DNA of 64,000 bases from Bacteroidales bacterium (GCA_021740625.1 JAIOZK010000017.1:1-64000); one strand, 5' to 3'; counted from the first letter of the stretch, positions 9,051 through 17,724 are shown. Numbers and translations: made by a program. The notes: generated by a model from the sequence alone, not told the origin.

Positions 9051-9621
9051 CTTTGGGAAACATTTTGCTCTCGATGATCTCGCAAATAATATGTCCGATC
9101 AGGATGTGAGCTTCCTGTATGCGGGGTGTATCTTTCGAAGGGATGTTGATCAGGTAATCACAGGCTTCGCTCATCTTTCCCCCGGTTTCTCCCGTCATCG
9201 CCACATTGATCATTCCCCTTTCAGATGCAACATTGAATGCCCTGAGTACGTTTTCGGAATTGCCCGAAGTAGACAATCCGATGAGCACATCTCCTTTTCT
9301 GCCCTTGGACTTCACCATGCGGGCAAAGATCTCATCATAGGAATAATCGTTGGCCACGGCTGTTAAATAGGATGTATTCACATGCAGAGCTTCTGAGAAC
9401 AAGGGTTCCCGGTCATAATAAAACCTGCCGGATAATTCTGCAGCCAGGTGTTGCGCATCGGCGGCGCTACCGCCATTTCCGCAAAACAAAACCTTGCCGT
9501 CGTTCTGCAAACACTCGATACAGACTTCGGCAACATCTTCGATTCTTTTAATCAGGGCATCGTCTTCCAGGATAACCTGCTTTACTTTTATGCTTTCTTC
9601 TATTGCTGATTTGCTTTTCAT
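9043..9621 (-). CDS. gmhA: Phosphoheptose isomerase (SIS domain)
   Basis: A 192-residue single-SIS-domain protein. The phosphosugar-binding loop FCGNGGSAADAQHLAAELSG (residues about 46-65) and the second loop GLSTSGNSENVLRAF (about 115-129) are classic for GmhA, which isomerises sedoheptulose 7-phosphate to D-glycero-D-manno-heptose 7-phosphate, the first step of heptose synthesis. Cytoplasmic. Its ATG overlaps the stop of the nitroreductase gene upstream by 4 bp, so it is co-transcribed with that gene, and it overlaps the next gene by 8 bp. Confidence 0.92.
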   Translation of the reverse strand: MKSKSAIEESIKVKQVILEDDALIKRIEDVAEVCIECLQNDGKVLFCGNGGSAADAQHLAAELSGRFYYDREPLFSEALHVNTSYLTAVANDYSYDEIFARMVKSKGRKGDVLIGLSTSGNSENVLRAFNVASERGMINVAMTGETGGKMSEACDYLINIPSKDTPRIQEAHILIGHIICEIIESKMFPKDE

Positions 9622-10139
9622 TCTTCAAACTTATTCCAGTGTATAATATCTTTTAACGCTTTTCTCTTCTCATGGTTTGCCGAGGGCTCATCCGCAGGAT
9701 ATCCAAGTGGCAGGTAAACAAGTGGCTCAATGTATTTGGGAAGGTTCAGTACGGATTTGCACTTGTCTCTGTCAAAATTGCAAACCCAGCAGGTTGCCAG
9801 CCCTGCATCGCTCGCCTGCAAGGTCATATGATCGGCGGCAATGGCAATATCGATATCACCGTGTTCCTTGCCATCGGCTCTTTTCCATGATTCCTTGTAG
9901 TCGACGCACAAAACCAGCACCACGGGGGCAGATTGGAACCAGCTTCTTGCATAGGTACTCCTGATCTGTTTCAGCATTTTCTCTTCATTGATCACGATAA
10001 AACGCCAGGGCTGAAAGTTCACCGCCGAAGGGGCGATCCTGCCGGCCTCCAGGATCTTTTCCAATTGATTTTTCTCCACAGCCTGGTCTCTGTATTTTCT
10101 GCAAGAATAACGTTTACGGGCTAGTTCGAGGAATTCCAT
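9618..10139 (-). CDS. Nitroreductase family protein
   Basis: A 173-residue flavin-dependent NAD(P)H oxidoreductase of the nitroreductase fold. It begins MEFLELARKRYSCRKYRDQ, the usual N-terminal R-x-S-x-R-x-Y/F motif that contacts FMN phosphate, followed by IAPSAVNFQPWRFIVI (residues about 39-54) and a C-terminal PLGYPADEP. The natural substrate of these enzymes is usually unknown. I chose the ATG at 10139; an in-frame longer start at 10235 would add a proline-rich, non-conserved 32 residues and bypass the promoter box at 10156-10163. It is first gene of the operon with gmhA, which is an unexpected partner. Confidence 0.88.
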   Translation of the reverse strand: MEFLELARKRYSCRKYRDQAVEKNQLEKILEAGRIAPSAVNFQPWRFIVINEEKMLKQIRSTYARSWFQSAPVVLVLCVDYKESWKRADGKEHGDIDIAIAADHMTLQASDAGLATCWVCNFDRDKCKSVLNLPKYIEPLVYLPLGYPADEPSANHEKRKALKDIIHWNKFEE

Positions 10140-10155
10140 TGCTTTCGTTTTTGTA

Positions 10156-10163
10156 CAAAAGTA
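10156..10163 (-). promoter_or_regulatory. Putative -7 element for the nitroreductase-heptose operon
   Basis: Minus-strand TACTTTTG (TAnnTTTG) ends 16 nt before the nitroreductase ATG at 10139. No matching TTG at the preferred spacing. Confidence 0.4.
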
Positions 10164-10195
10164 AAAATATTTTTGGTGGGGATAAATTGGCAGCG

Positions 10196-10244
10196 GCAGT
10201 TGGAGTGGCAGCAGCAAGGGAGCGATCACAGCCACTGCAACTGC
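10196..10244 (+). repeat. Inverted repeat between proX and nitroreductase
   Basis: GCAGTTGGAGTGGC (10196-10209) and GCCACTGCAACTGC (10231-10244) are inverted copies with one mismatch, separated by 21 nt. It could fold downstream of proX on the minus strand, but there is no U-tract, so it is not called a terminator. Confidence 0.6.
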
Positions 10245-10262
10245 TTCTTCTACTCCATAGTC

Positions 10263-10760
10263 TCAATCATACAACTTAATAAACTCAAACGAATTCCCCG
10301 TCCATTCCAGGTATTTCATAAAATCCCCGAAAAGCATGTCAATGGTAGCGGTGTTGATGTTGGGATGAAAAGAGATCCTTTCGGCATTGGTCAGGTTCTG
10401 ATCCAGGAAGACATGTACATGATTTTCCGTATCATTGATCAAACCAAAGGGTGTAACGGAACCAGGTGTGAGCCCCAGCCATTTTTTTAAGCGTTTTTCC
10501 GAAGCAAACGTTAGCTTGCCCTGTTTGAGCCTCTGCTCCAGATCGCGGATGGCCAGGTTCTGTTCGGCAGCGATGATGACCAGGTAATGCCGGTTGCCTT
10601 TGTGATTTCTGAAGAAGATATTTTTACAATGCTGGGCATCGATGTTTTTCCAATGCTTCAGGCCCTCCTCTATTGTGGGTATGGGAGGATGGGAGAAGTG
10701 ACGGTATGCTATGTTGAGGTCTTCCAGGACTTTTAGGACTTGTTTTTCTTGATCTGTCAT
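10263..10760 (-). CDS. proX: Prolyl-tRNA editing protein ProX (YbaK/EbsC fold)
   Basis: A 165-residue aminoacyl-tRNA deacylase of the ProX type, which hydrolyses alanyl-tRNA(Pro) mischarged by prolyl-tRNA synthetase. Seen in sequence: HFSHPPIPTIEEGLKH near the N terminus, CKNIFFRNHKGNRHYLVII (residues about 44-62, including the catalytic Lys region), LTPGSVTPFGLIND (about 96-109) and ISFHPNINTATI (about 130-141). Free-standing, cytoplasmic. A TACCTTTG box lies only 4 nt before the ATG, so the mRNA may be leaderless. Confidence 0.92.
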   Translation of the reverse strand: MTDQEKQVLKVLEDLNIAYRHFSHPPIPTIEEGLKHWKNIDAQHCKNIFFRNHKGNRHYLVIIAAEQNLAIRDLEQRLKQGKLTFASEKRLKKWLGLTPGSVTPFGLINDTENHVHVFLDQNLTNAERISFHPNINTATIDMLFGDFMKYLEWTGNSFEFIKLYD

Positions 10761-10764
10761 GGTG

Positions 10765-10772
10765 CAAAGGTA
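10765..10772 (-). promoter_or_regulatory. -7 element 4 nt before proX ATG
   Basis: Minus-strand TACCTTTG (TAnnTTTG) is separated from the proX start codon (10758-10760) by 4 nt. If the transcription start is a few bases past the box, the transcript begins at or next to AUG. Confidence 0.45.
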
Positions 10773-10782
10773 GGAATAAGGA

Positions 10783-10831
10783 GTTACATGTTACAGGTTA
10801 CAGGTTACAGGTTGCAGGTTGCAGGTTGGGA
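10783..10831 (+). repeat. Heptamer tandem repeat (GTTACAG/GTTGCAG)
   Basis: Seven consecutive 7-nt units: GTTACAT, three GTTACAG, two GTTGCAG and a degenerate GTTGGGA. It lies upstream of proX in a gene-free gap (10761-11062) that otherwise holds the repeat at 10865-10960 and a REP-like piece. Confidence 0.9.
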
Positions 10832-10864
10832 GAGCGTACTTCCCCAAATAAGGTTGACCACTTT

Positions 10865-10960
10865 TGAATTTCGAATATCGAAGTTGGGAGCTGCTGTCCC
10901 TGTTCGAAATTCGTTATTCATTATTCATTATTCGACATTTTTTTAACCAATATTCAACAC
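10865..10960 (-). repeat. Dispersed intergenic repeat, copy 1
   Basis: The reverse complement of this stretch aligns along its length with 43220-43310: both contain GTTGAATATTGG, AATGTCGAATA, AATAACGAAT, TCGAACAG and CCCAACTTCGA in the same order, with short gaps and substitutions. It is built of degenerate GAATAAyGAAT-like words and does not code. The role is unknown. Confidence 0.75.
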
Positions 10961-10965
10961 ACAAC

Positions 10966-10995
10966 CTGGCTGCCGTCAGGCAAGTTATCCAATAA
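10966..10995 (+). repeat. REP-like fragment
   Basis: CCTGGCTGCC followed by TCAGGCAAGTTATCCAATAA (10976-10995). The 20-mer recurs exactly at 43166-43185, and the CCTG...CAGGCAAGTT core recurs at 43855-43882 (inverted) and 63927-63957. Confidence 0.75.
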
Positions 10996-11062
10996 ACAAC
11001 AAGCGTTTCACTAATTGGATATTGGTTATTGTATGTTGTTATTTGGATATTTAATGTACTTT

Positions 11063-11467
11063 CTAATTTTTAATAATAGTAACCAATATATTCCTCCGAT
11101 CTCTCGGTCCATCAAACTCACAAACAAAAATATTTTGCCAGGTGGACAAGCCCATTTTTCCATCTGCAATTGGAATAGTTTCAGAAGGTCCGACTATACC
11201 TGCTTTCAGGTGGGCGTCGCCATTTCCGTCCTGCTGGTCGTGCAGCCAGACGCCATTGGGAATAAGTTTTTTCAGCAGGTTCACAACATCGGTTTGCACG
11301 GAATCATCCCAGTTTTCCTGTATCATGATGGCGGCTGTAGCACCCTGCACATACACATTAACAACACCCGACTGAATACCACTCCCTTTGACTATTCCTT
11401 CAACCTGTTTTGTGATATCATACAATCCGTTGTGCTTATTTGTTGAAATCGTAATTGTTTGCTGCAT
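11063..11467 (-). CDS. yjbQ: YjbQ/UPF0047 family protein
   Basis: A 134-residue member of the YjbQ family, described in some bacteria as a secondary thiamine-phosphate synthase, though the physiological role is not settled. Recognised by YDITKQVEGIVKGSGIQSGVVNVYVQGATAAIMIQEN (residues about 16-52) and the conserved C-terminal GKMGLSTWQNIFVCEFDGPRDRR, where this family's invariant residues cluster. It starts 9 bp after the uvrA stop on the same strand, so read-through is likely, and a TAACTTTG box overlapping the uvrA stop could give a separate leaderless transcript. Confidence 0.9.
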   Translation of the reverse strand: MQQTITISTNKHNGLYDITKQVEGIVKGSGIQSGVVNVYVQGATAAIMIQENWDDSVQTDVVNLLKKLIPNGVWLHDQQDGNGDAHLKAGIVGPSETIPIADGKMGLSTWQNIFVCEFDGPRDRRNILVTIIKN

Positions 11468-11471
11468 ATTT

Positions 11472-11479
11472 CAAAGTTA
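11472..11479 (-). promoter_or_regulatory. -7 element 4 nt before yjbQ ATG
   Basis: Minus-strand TAACTTTG lies 4 nt before the yjbQ start codon and overlaps the last codon of uvrA. Spacing to ATG is identical to that of proX and hpt. Confidence 0.35.
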
Positions 11480-14299
11480 CAATTTCTCCCTCAGAAAACC
11501 GGCGGTATAAGATTTATCTGTTTTAACCAGGTCTTCCGGCAGACCTTCAAACACGATATATCCACCCTGATCACCGCCTTCGGGTCCCAGGTCGATGATC
11601 CAGTCGGCCGATTTTATCACCTCCATATTGTGTTCTATCACAATAACAGTATGGCCTTTCTCAATCAGGGCGCGCAAGGAGGTAAGCAAATTATTGATAT
11701 CATGAAAATGAAGCCCGGTAGTAGGTTCATCAAATATGAACAAACTGGTATCATTACCAACACCCTTGCTCAGATAATAAGCCAGCTTAATGCGCTGGGC
11801 CTCTCCCCCGCTCAAAGTACTTGAAGCCTGACCAAGCTTGAGGTAACCCAGTCCGACATCCAGCAGAGGCTGAAGTTTTTCTATGATCTTTTTTTCATAA
11901 AGATTTGGCTTTTTGCCGGAAGAGAAAAACGCAATGGCCTGGTTGACGGTCAGGTCAAGAATTTCGCTGATATCTTTGCTTTTGTATTTTACATCCAGTA
12001 CTTCCTCCTTAAAACGCTTTCCATCACAAGCTTCGCATTTCAGGTAGATATCGGCCATAAATTGCATTTCGATCTTGACGGTGCCTTCTCCCTCGCATTC
12101 CTCGCATCGGCCACCGGGCACATTAAAAGAAAAGAATCCGGGTTTATATGCTCTGACTTTCGCAAGTTGTTGTGCAGCAAACAAAGCCCGGATATCATCG
12201 TATGCTTTTACATAGGTAGCAGGGTTGGATCGTGAAGAACGGCCTATGGGATTCTGGTCGACAAACTCAACGCTGGAAATGCGGTCAATATCTCCTTCCA
12301 GCATGTCAAAACGGCCTGTTTTCTCTGCAAAGCCCGAATAACGTTTTTTAATGGCAGGGTACAATATCTTTTTTACCAGTGAAGATTTTCCCGATCCACT
12401 CACGCCTGTTATCACGGTAAGTACATTGAGGGGAAATTTAACATTTATGTTTTTCAGGTTATTTTCTGCAGCCCCCTTCAATTCCAGATAATCTCTCCAT
12501 CTCTTCCTTCTTTTGGGAACCGGGACTTTCATTGCTCCTCTCAAATACTTTGAAGTCAATCCATCACTTTTTTCAAGGATCTCCCGGTAAGTTCCCTGAA
12601 AGACCAGTTCACCTCCCTGGCTGCCGGCCATCGGTCCGATGTCAATCAACTGATCTGCAGCTTTGATGATCTCTTCATCGTGTTCTACTACTATCACGGT
12701 ATTACCAATATCCCGTAAATGCTTCAGTACTTTGATCAGGCGATGCGTATCGCGGGGGTGCAGCCCGATGCTGGGCTCATCAAGAATATACAAAGATCCT
12801 ACAAGGCTGCTCCCAAGGGAAGTGGCCAGGTTGATTCGTTGGGACTCTCCTCCGGAAAGACTTGAGGAAAGCCTGTTAAGCGTTAAATAGCCCAGTCCGA
12901 CATCCTGCAGGAACTGCAGTCGGTTTTTCAATTCTAAGAGGATTCTTTTGGCTACCTTTCTGTCATGATCATTTAGCTTTAATGCATTAAAGAAACGGTT
13001 TACTTCCTGGATTGGCATCAACACCAAATCGACCGGGGACTTCCCTCCCAGCTTAACATATGCTGCGTCTTTCCTGAGACGGGTTCCTTTGCAATCCGGA
13101 CATATTGTTTTTCCACGGTAGCGCGAAAGCATCACCCTGTACTGGATTTTATAGGTCTGTTCTTCTACATACTGAAAGAAATCATTGATACCATTAAAAT
13201 ATTCATTTCCTTCCCATAATAACTCCTTTTGCTCATCCGATAACTGGAAATAAGGTTTATGCACGGGAAAATCAAACTTGTATGCATTCAAGATCAATTG
13301 TTCTTTCCATTCACCCATTTTTTCTCCCCGCCAGCAGGCGATGGCATCCTCGTAAACGGAAAGGCTTTTATTGGGTACTACCAGGTCTTCGTCAATCCCA
13401 ATAATAGAACCATAACCTTCGCAACGTTTGCATGCCCCGTATGGATTGTTAAAACTAAAAAGGTTTGCGGATGGCTCCTCAAACTCCATCCCATCCAGTT
13501 CAAATTTATTTGAGAACACCTTTTGCTGTCGTTCACCTTCTGGATAGTACTCAATTGTACAATATCCATGACCTTCAAAAAAAGCCGTTTGTACTGAGTC
13601 CGCTATTCGGTTTCTAAGATCAGTGCTTTCTTTGTCTACTTTAATCCGGTCGATTACCAGAAACTTCTTCTGTTTTTCTTTTGATAGCAGATCATCCTGC
13701 AAAGCTTCCTCAATTCTGTAGATCTTCTTGCCGATCATCGCCCTGCTGAAACCCTGTTGCATGAATACCTTCAGTTGTTCTGTTAGTTTTCTGCCATTCC
13801 GCAAAGAAATCGGGCTCATGATCATAAGGTTGGTATGCTTATCAAGCGCAATGATAAAGTTTGTAACATCGCTGACAGAATGTCGCCTTACTTCACGATC
13901 TGATATGGGGGAATATGTTTTCCCGATCCGGGCAAACAATAGTTTCAGGTATTCATAAATCTCGGTAGAAGTACCGACAGTAGAGCGAGGATTTTTTGTG
14001 TTGACTTTTTGCTCAATGGCAATGGCCGGGGCAATTCCTTTGATGTAGTCGACCTCGGGCTTTTGCATTCGGCCCAGGAATTGCCTGGCATACGAACTCA
14101 AACTTTCCACATACCGGCGCTGACCGTCAGCATAAAGGGTATCAAAAGCAAGCGAAGATTTCCCGGATCCCGAAAGGCCAGTGATAACTACAAGTTTATT
14201 TTTTGGAATGGAAACAGAAAGCTCTTTCAGGTTATGAACCTTTGCGCCTTTAATGATAATGTTTTTGAGGGTATCGGATTTTTCAGTATCTTTGATCAT
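11477..14299 (-). CDS. uvrA: Excinuclease ABC subunit A
   Basis: A 940-residue UvrA, the damage-sensing ATPase of nucleotide excision repair, acting with UvrB and UvrC on DNA. Two ABC ATPase modules are visible: Walker [15 protein letters not shown] near residue 38, ABC signature [12 protein letters not shown] with Walker [16 protein letters not shown] around residues 480-525, and the second set [11 protein letters not shown] near 640, [12 protein letters not shown] and [14 protein letters not shown] near 840-885. The zinc module [10 protein letters not shown]...CEACDGKRF is intact around residues 740-765. Length is normal. Upstream, no exact -7 box was found; the divergent sigma factor gene starts 218 bp away. 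Confidence 0.97.
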   Translation of the reverse strand: MIKDTEKSDTLKNIIIKGAKVHNLKELSVSIPKNKLVVITGLSGSGKSSLAFDTLYADGQRRYVESLSSYARQFLGRMQKPEVDYIKGIAPAIAIEQKVNTKNPRSTVGTSTEIYEYLKLLFARIGKTYSPISDREVRRHSVSDVTNFIIALDKHTNLMIMSPISLRNGRKLTEQLKVFMQQGFSRAMIGKKIYRIEEALQDDLLSKEKQKKFLVIDRIKVDKESTDLRNRIADSVQTAFFEGHGYCTIEYYPEGERQQKVFSNKFELDGMEFEEPSANLFSFNNPYGACKRCEGYGSIIGIDEDLVVPNKSLSVYEDAIACWRGEKMGEWKEQLILNAYKFDFPVHKPYFQLSDEQKELLWEGNEYFNGINDFFQYVEEQTYKIQYRVMLSRYRGKTICPDCKGTRLRKDAAYVKLGGKSPVDLVLMPIQEVNRFFNALKLNDHDRKVAKRILLELKNRLQFLQDVGLGYLTLNRLSSSLSGGESQRINLATSLGSSLVGSLYILDEPSIGLHPRDTHRLIKVLKHLRDIGNTVIVVEHDEEIIKAADQLIDIGPMAGSQGGELVFQGTYREILEKSDGLTSKYLRGAMKVPVPKRRKRWRDYLELKGAAENNLKNINVKFPLNVLTVITGVSGSGKSSLVKKILYPAIKKRYSGFAEKTGRFDMLEGDIDRISSVEFVDQNPIGRSSRSNPATYVKAYDDIRALFAAQQLAKVRAYKPGFFSFNVPGGRCEECEGEGTVKIEMQFMADIYLKCEACDGKRFKEEVLDVKYKSKDISEILDLTVNQAIAFFSSGKKPNLYEKKIIEKLQPLLDVGLGYLKLGQASSTLSGGEAQRIKLAYYLSKGVGNDTSLFIFDEPTTGLHFHDINNLLTSLRALIEKGHTVIVIEHNMEVIKSADWIIDLGPEGGDQGGYIVFEGLPEDLVKTDKSYTAGFLREKL

Positions 14300-14345
14300 A
14301 TCTAGATATCCAAATGTTAAAATATTCTAAAAACACGTGTGATAT

Positions 14346-14375
14346 TTGGTTTTTTTCAATATTTATTTATATTTG
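14346..14375 (+). promoter_or_regulatory. Bacteroidota promoter for the ECF sigma gene
   Basis: TTG (14346-14348), a 19-nt spacer, and TATATTTG (14368-14375) match the consensus TTG-N19-TAnnTTTG exactly. The transcript would carry a leader of about 135 nt before the ATG at 14518. Confidence 0.7.
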
Positions 14376-14517
14376 CATAATGTTTGCTCCTTTAATGAGG
14401 AGCGAAGATATAACAAATAGCAATGAATTTTATTATTCAACACTAAAATACAGGAGGAGTTTTATCGGGTAAATATCTACGCTTAATTAGTAACTAACAA
14501 AAAAAGGGGAGGCTCAT

Positions 14518-15105
14518 ATGAAAGCCACTGAAGTTAGCGATAAGGAGCTAATTAGCAGATATTTGCAAGGTAACCAGGCCAGCCTTGAAAAGCTAATTAT
14601 CCGTCACAAAAACAAAGTTTTTGCGTATATCCTGATGATCGTGAAAGATAAAGATCTGGCCGATGATATATTCCAGGATACATTTATCAAAGTAATCAAT
14701 ACCATTAAAGCCGGGAACTACAAAGAAGAAGGTAAGTTCATTCAATGGGTTATGCGTATTGCACACAACCTGATCATAGATCATTTCAGAAAATCCAAAA
14801 GAATTCCTGTTGTTGACAACAGCAACGAGGACTTTGATATTTTCGACACCATCAGTTTAACAGATAAATCTGTTGAGGAAAGGATGATCACCGACCAGAT
14901 CCATGAAGACGTCAGGAAGTTGATCGACTATCTGCCACCCGAGCAGAAAGAAGTTTTGTTTATGCGGCATTACTCACAAATGAGTTTTAAAGATATTGCC
15001 GAACAAACCGATGTTAGCATTAATACTGCCCTGGGACGTATGCGTTATGCTTTGATCAATCTCAGGAAGATTATTGCAGATAACAACATGATACTTACGC
15101 AATAA
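14518..15105 (+). CDS. ECF-type RNA polymerase sigma factor
   Basis: A 195-residue sigma-70 family protein with region 2 (LIIRHKNKVFAYILMIVKDKDLADDIFQDTFIKVI, residues about 26-60) and region 4 (LPPEQKEVLFMRHYSQMSFKDIAEQTDVSINTALGRMRYAL, about 140-180), the ECF layout with no region 3. An unusually strong Shine-Dalgarno-like AGGGGAGG sits just before the ATG, notable because this phylum seldom uses such sites. No anti-sigma (FecR-like) gene is adjacent, and the following gene is a 59-residue protein, so this is not the FecR-TonB arrangement. A weak hairpin with a short T run (about 15111-15147) follows the stop. Confidence 0.92.
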   Translation: MKATEVSDKELISRYLQGNQASLEKLIIRHKNKVFAYILMIVKDKDLADDIFQDTFIKVINTIKAGNYKEEGKFIQWVMRIAHNLIIDHFRKSKRIPVVDNSNEDFDIFDTISLTDKSVEERMITDQIHEDVRKLIDYLPPEQKEVLFMRHYSQMSFKDIAEQTDVSINTALGRMRYALINLRKIIADNNMILTQ

Positions 15106-15185
15106 TTTTCAAACGGCAAAATAAAGTTGAAGTGTATTGCGTTTTTACTGGACAAAATCAAATTTAAACCAATGTGCAGTAGCCT

Positions 15186-15365
15186 ATGAAAAAACGCTTT
15201 ACTTTCAAAAATCAAACATCGGACGATCAGGAAGCAGAGCACAGGAAAAATCACGGGAATAAGGGCCCCAGCGATAGCGTACTCAAATTCCTTCTCGGTT
15301 ATTCCAGTTCTCTTTCAGTGATCAGGTCTGAGCAATTTGGTAACTTCAATGTAAACTTAAACTAA
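15186..15365 (+). CDS. Small 59-residue protein downstream of the sigma factor
   Basis: ATG at 15186 to TAA at 15363-15365 gives 59 residues. The N-terminal half is charged and hydrophilic (KNQTSDDQEAEHRKNHGNKG); the C-terminal half is ordered-looking (SVLKFLLGYSSSLSVIRSEQ, then FGNFNVNLN). It lies 80 bp after the sigma gene and is followed directly by a strong terminator, so it is the last message of the unit. I recall short proteins with a similar L-x-F...S-x-x-hydrophobic...N-x-N-L-N tail behind sigma factors in this phylum, but I cannot confirm conservation here. No signal peptide or membrane segment; function unknown. Confidence 0.6.
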   Translation: MKKRFTFKNQTSDDQEAEHRKNHGNKGPSDSVLKFLLGYSSSLSVIRSEQFGNFNVNLN

Positions 15366-15388
15366 AGTTTAACCCTAAAAAAAGATAC

Positions 15389-15417
15389 ACCCGGTACTTC
15401 ATTTACCGGGTTTTTTT
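15389..15417 (+). terminator. Intrinsic terminator after the small ORF
   Basis: Perfect 8-bp stem ACCCGGTA (15389-15396) / TACCGGGT (15404-15411) with a 7-nt loop, running into seven T (15411-15417). Confidence 0.85.
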
Positions 15418-15455
15418 ATATTTATCCAATACACAAAGATTAAATCCTGATCAAA

Positions 15456-16100
15456 TTGAAAAAAGCAGAAAGATTTGAGAAAGTAATTGCATATTTCATG
15501 ACCCATCGGCCTGTTGCTGAAACGGAACTTGTTTATGCAAGCCCTTATGAACTCCTTGTTGCAGTGATATTGTCAGCACAATGCACAGATAAAAGGGTCA
15601 ATATGATCACGCCGGAATTCTTCAAATTTTTCCCGAATGCAGTTCATCTGGCAGCAGCCAAACAGGATGAAGTTTTTGAAATCATCAAAAGCTGTTCCTA
15701 CCCAAACAACAAAGCAAAACACTTGCTTGGTATGGCCCGGACGCTGGTCGAACAATTTGACAGCAAAGTCCCTTCCGATGTGGATGAATTGCAGAAACTC
15801 CCAGGGGTAGGCCGGAAAACCGCCAATGTGATCGCTTCAGTGGTCTATAACAAACCTGCAATGGCAGTAGATACACATGTTTTCAGGGTTGCTGAAAGGA
15901 TCGGCCTAACCACAAATTCCAAAACACCCTACCAAACAGAAATGCAACTGATCAAATTTATTCCGGAAGAAAAAATCCCGCTGGCCCATCACTGGCTGAT
16001 CTTGCATGGTCGTTATGTATGCAAGGCCAGAAGACCATTATGTGATAAATGTGGACTGACAGAATTCTGCAAATACTACGAAAAAAACAAAAAAGATTGA
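15456..16100 (+). CDS. nth: Endonuclease III
   Basis: A 214-residue base-excision DNA glycosylase/AP lyase for oxidised pyrimidines. The helix-hairpin-helix with catalytic lysine is LPGVGRKTANVIASV (residues about 112-126), followed by the catalytic aspartate in VDTHVFRVAERIGL (about 136-149), and a C-terminal [4Fe-4S] cluster motif C-x6-C-x2-C-x5-C is complete. The start is a TTG at 15456: a stop lies shortly upstream, and the first ATG (15498) would remove 14 residues that match the usual N terminus of this family. It follows a terminator and is followed by bcp after 86 bp. Confidence 0.93.
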   Translation: MKKAERFEKVIAYFMTHRPVAETELVYASPYELLVAVILSAQCTDKRVNMITPEFFKFFPNAVHLAAAKQDEVFEIIKSCSYPNNKAKHLLGMARTLVEQFDSKVPSDVDELQKLPGVGRKTANVIASVVYNKPAMAVDTHVFRVAERIGLTTNSKTPYQTEMQLIKFIPEEKIPLAHHWLILHGRYVCKARRPLCDKCGLTEFCKYYEKNKKD

Positions 16101-16154
16101 ACATTTGTTGATAATTCCCGGTTCAAAGGTGGGACATTTGGGTCCCAAAAAGAA

Positions 16155-16162
16155 TAAATTTG
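16155..16162 (+). promoter_or_regulatory. Putative -7 element for bcp-recA
   Basis: TAAATTTG (TAnnTTTG) ends 24 nt before the bcp ATG. Just upstream an inverted repeat TGGGAC (16130-16135) / GTCCCA (16142-16147) could be an operator overlapping the promoter, but this is inference. Confidence 0.45.
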
Positions 16163-16186
16163 TAAAACTCAAAAAAAATTGACATT

Positions 16187-16651
16187 ATGGCAAAATTTAG
16201 CACAGGAGATAAAGCACCGGATTTTCAGGCAAAAGACCAGAATGGCAATACAGTATCCCTGTCCGACTATAAAGGACAAAAGGTAATACTGTATTTCTAT
16301 CCCAAAGACAACACACCAGGTTGCACAGCAGAGGCCTGCAATCTTCGTGACAATTACCAGGAATTGCAGGACAAAGGATTTAAGATCATTGGCGTAAGTG
16401 CCGACAGCGAGAAATCACACAAGAATTTTGCAAGCAAATATGATCTGCCATTTCCGTTAATTCCTGATACAGAAAAAGAAATCATCAATGCTTATGGTGT
16501 TTGGGGGCCCAAAAAATTCATGGGAAAGGAATACGAAGGCATTAACAGGAAAACCTTTATAATTGATGAGAATGGAAAAATTGAAACAATTTTTGAAAAA
16601 GTAAAAACCAAAGATCATACGAATCAAATACTTGAATCACAAAATAAATGA
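16187..16651 (+). CDS. bcp: Thioredoxin-dependent thiol peroxidase (peroxiredoxin Q/BCP)
   Basis: A 154-residue peroxiredoxin that reduces hydrogen peroxide and organic peroxides with thioredoxin as electron donor. The active-site block is FYPKDNTPGCTAEACNLRD (residues about 37-55), with the peroxidatic Cys in PGCTAEAC and a resolving Cys five residues later, as in the BCP subgroup. Cytoplasmic. It ends 3 bp before recA, so the two are one transcription unit; this pairing is common in the phylum. Confidence 0.95.
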   Translation: MAKFSTGDKAPDFQAKDQNGNTVSLSDYKGQKVILYFYPKDNTPGCTAEACNLRDNYQELQDKGFKIIGVSADSEKSHKNFASKYDLPFPLIPDTEKEIINAYGVWGPKKFMGKEYEGINRKTFIIDENGKIETIFEKVKTKDHTNQILESQNK

Positions 16652-16654
16652 GTC

Positions 16655-17683
16655 ATGGCCAAGCAAGAAAACAAACCGGAAGATAAAGTAAAAAAAGAAA
16701 AACTGAAAGCACTGGAGCTAACCCTCGGGAACATTGAAAAAAGTTACGGCAAAGGCACCATTATGAAACTTGGTGGTGATGCGGTTATGGATGTACCTGC
16801 GATACCTTCGGGTTCAATCGGGTTGAATATTGCCCTTGGTGTTGGCGGATATCCCAAAGGCAGGGTCGTCGAAATATACGGACCGGAAGCTTCTGGTAAA
16901 ACAACACTCGCCCTGCATGCCATCGCGGAAGCACAAAAAAAGGGTGGTATTGCTGCCTTCATCGATGCGGAGCATGCCTTCGATCGATTTTATGCTCAAA
17001 AGCTGGGTATCGATATAGAAAACCTGTTGGTATCGCAACCTGATAATGGGGAACAGGCCCTGGAGATCACCGATAACCTGATCCGCAGTGGTGCCATTGA
17101 TGTTATTGTGATCGATTCGGTTGCAGCACTTGTGCCCAGAAGTGAGATCGAAGGCGAAATGGGTGATTCCAAAATGGGCTTGCAGGCCCGGCTGATGTCA
17201 CAGGCATTGCGTAAGCTAACTGCTACCATCAGCAAGACAGGCGCCAGTTGTATATTCATCAACCAGTTGAGGGAAAAGATCGGCGTGATGTTCGGAAACC
17301 CGGAAACGACCACAGGCGGCAATGCACTCAAGTTTTATTCCTCCGTAAGGCTCGACATCAGGAGATTGCAGCAGATCAAAGAAGGAGAAGATGTTACCGG
17401 CAACCGGGTCAGGGTAAAAGTTGTGAAGAACAAAGTGGCTCCGCCTTTCAGGAAAGCAGAGTTTGACATCGTTTATGGAGAAGGCATCAGCACTTATGGC
17501 GAGATCATCGATCTGGGTGTTGAGAAGAACATCATCAAAAAAAGTGGTTCCTGGTTTAGCTATGGAGATACCAAACTAGGGCAGGGACGGGATGCTGTCA
17601 AGAACCTGCTCAAGGATAATCCCGAACTGATGGAGGAACTTGAGAATAAAATCCTGGAAAGCCTGAAGACAGTCAAAGAATAA
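16655..17683 (+). CDS. recA: Recombinase RecA
   Basis: A 342-residue RecA, the strand-exchange ATPase of homologous recombination. Walker [20 protein letters not shown] (residues about 74-92), Walker [11 protein letters not shown] (about 148-157), the L1/L2 DNA-binding loops ([45 protein letters not shown]) are all present and intact. Length is normal and no intein is present. It follows bcp with a 3-bp gap. I see no obvious SOS-box palindrome in the shared promoter. Confidence 0.98.
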   Translation: MAKQENKPEDKVKKEKLKALELTLGNIEKSYGKGTIMKLGGDAVMDVPAIPSGSIGLNIALGVGGYPKGRVVEIYGPEASGKTTLALHAIAEAQKKGGIAAFIDAEHAFDRFYAQKLGIDIENLLVSQPDNGEQALEITDNLIRSGAIDVIVIDSVAALVPRSEIEGEMGDSKMGLQARLMSQALRKLTATISKTGASCIFINQLREKIGVMFGNPETTTGGNALKFYSSVRLDIRRLQQIKEGEDVTGNRVRVKVVKNKVAPPFRKAEFDIVYGEGISTYGEIIDLGVEKNIIKKSGSWFSYGDTKLGQGRDAVKNLLKDNPELMEELENKILESLKTVKE

Positions 17684-17724
17684 TTGAAAGCATTTACCGT
17701 TTTTTTTCTGTTAAATTTACGCTT

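Noticed and set aside
14298-14309. Palindrome ATATCTAGATAT at the uvrA start as an SOS operator
   Set aside because: It overlaps the start codon, is made of A/T-rich words and has no counterpart before recA.
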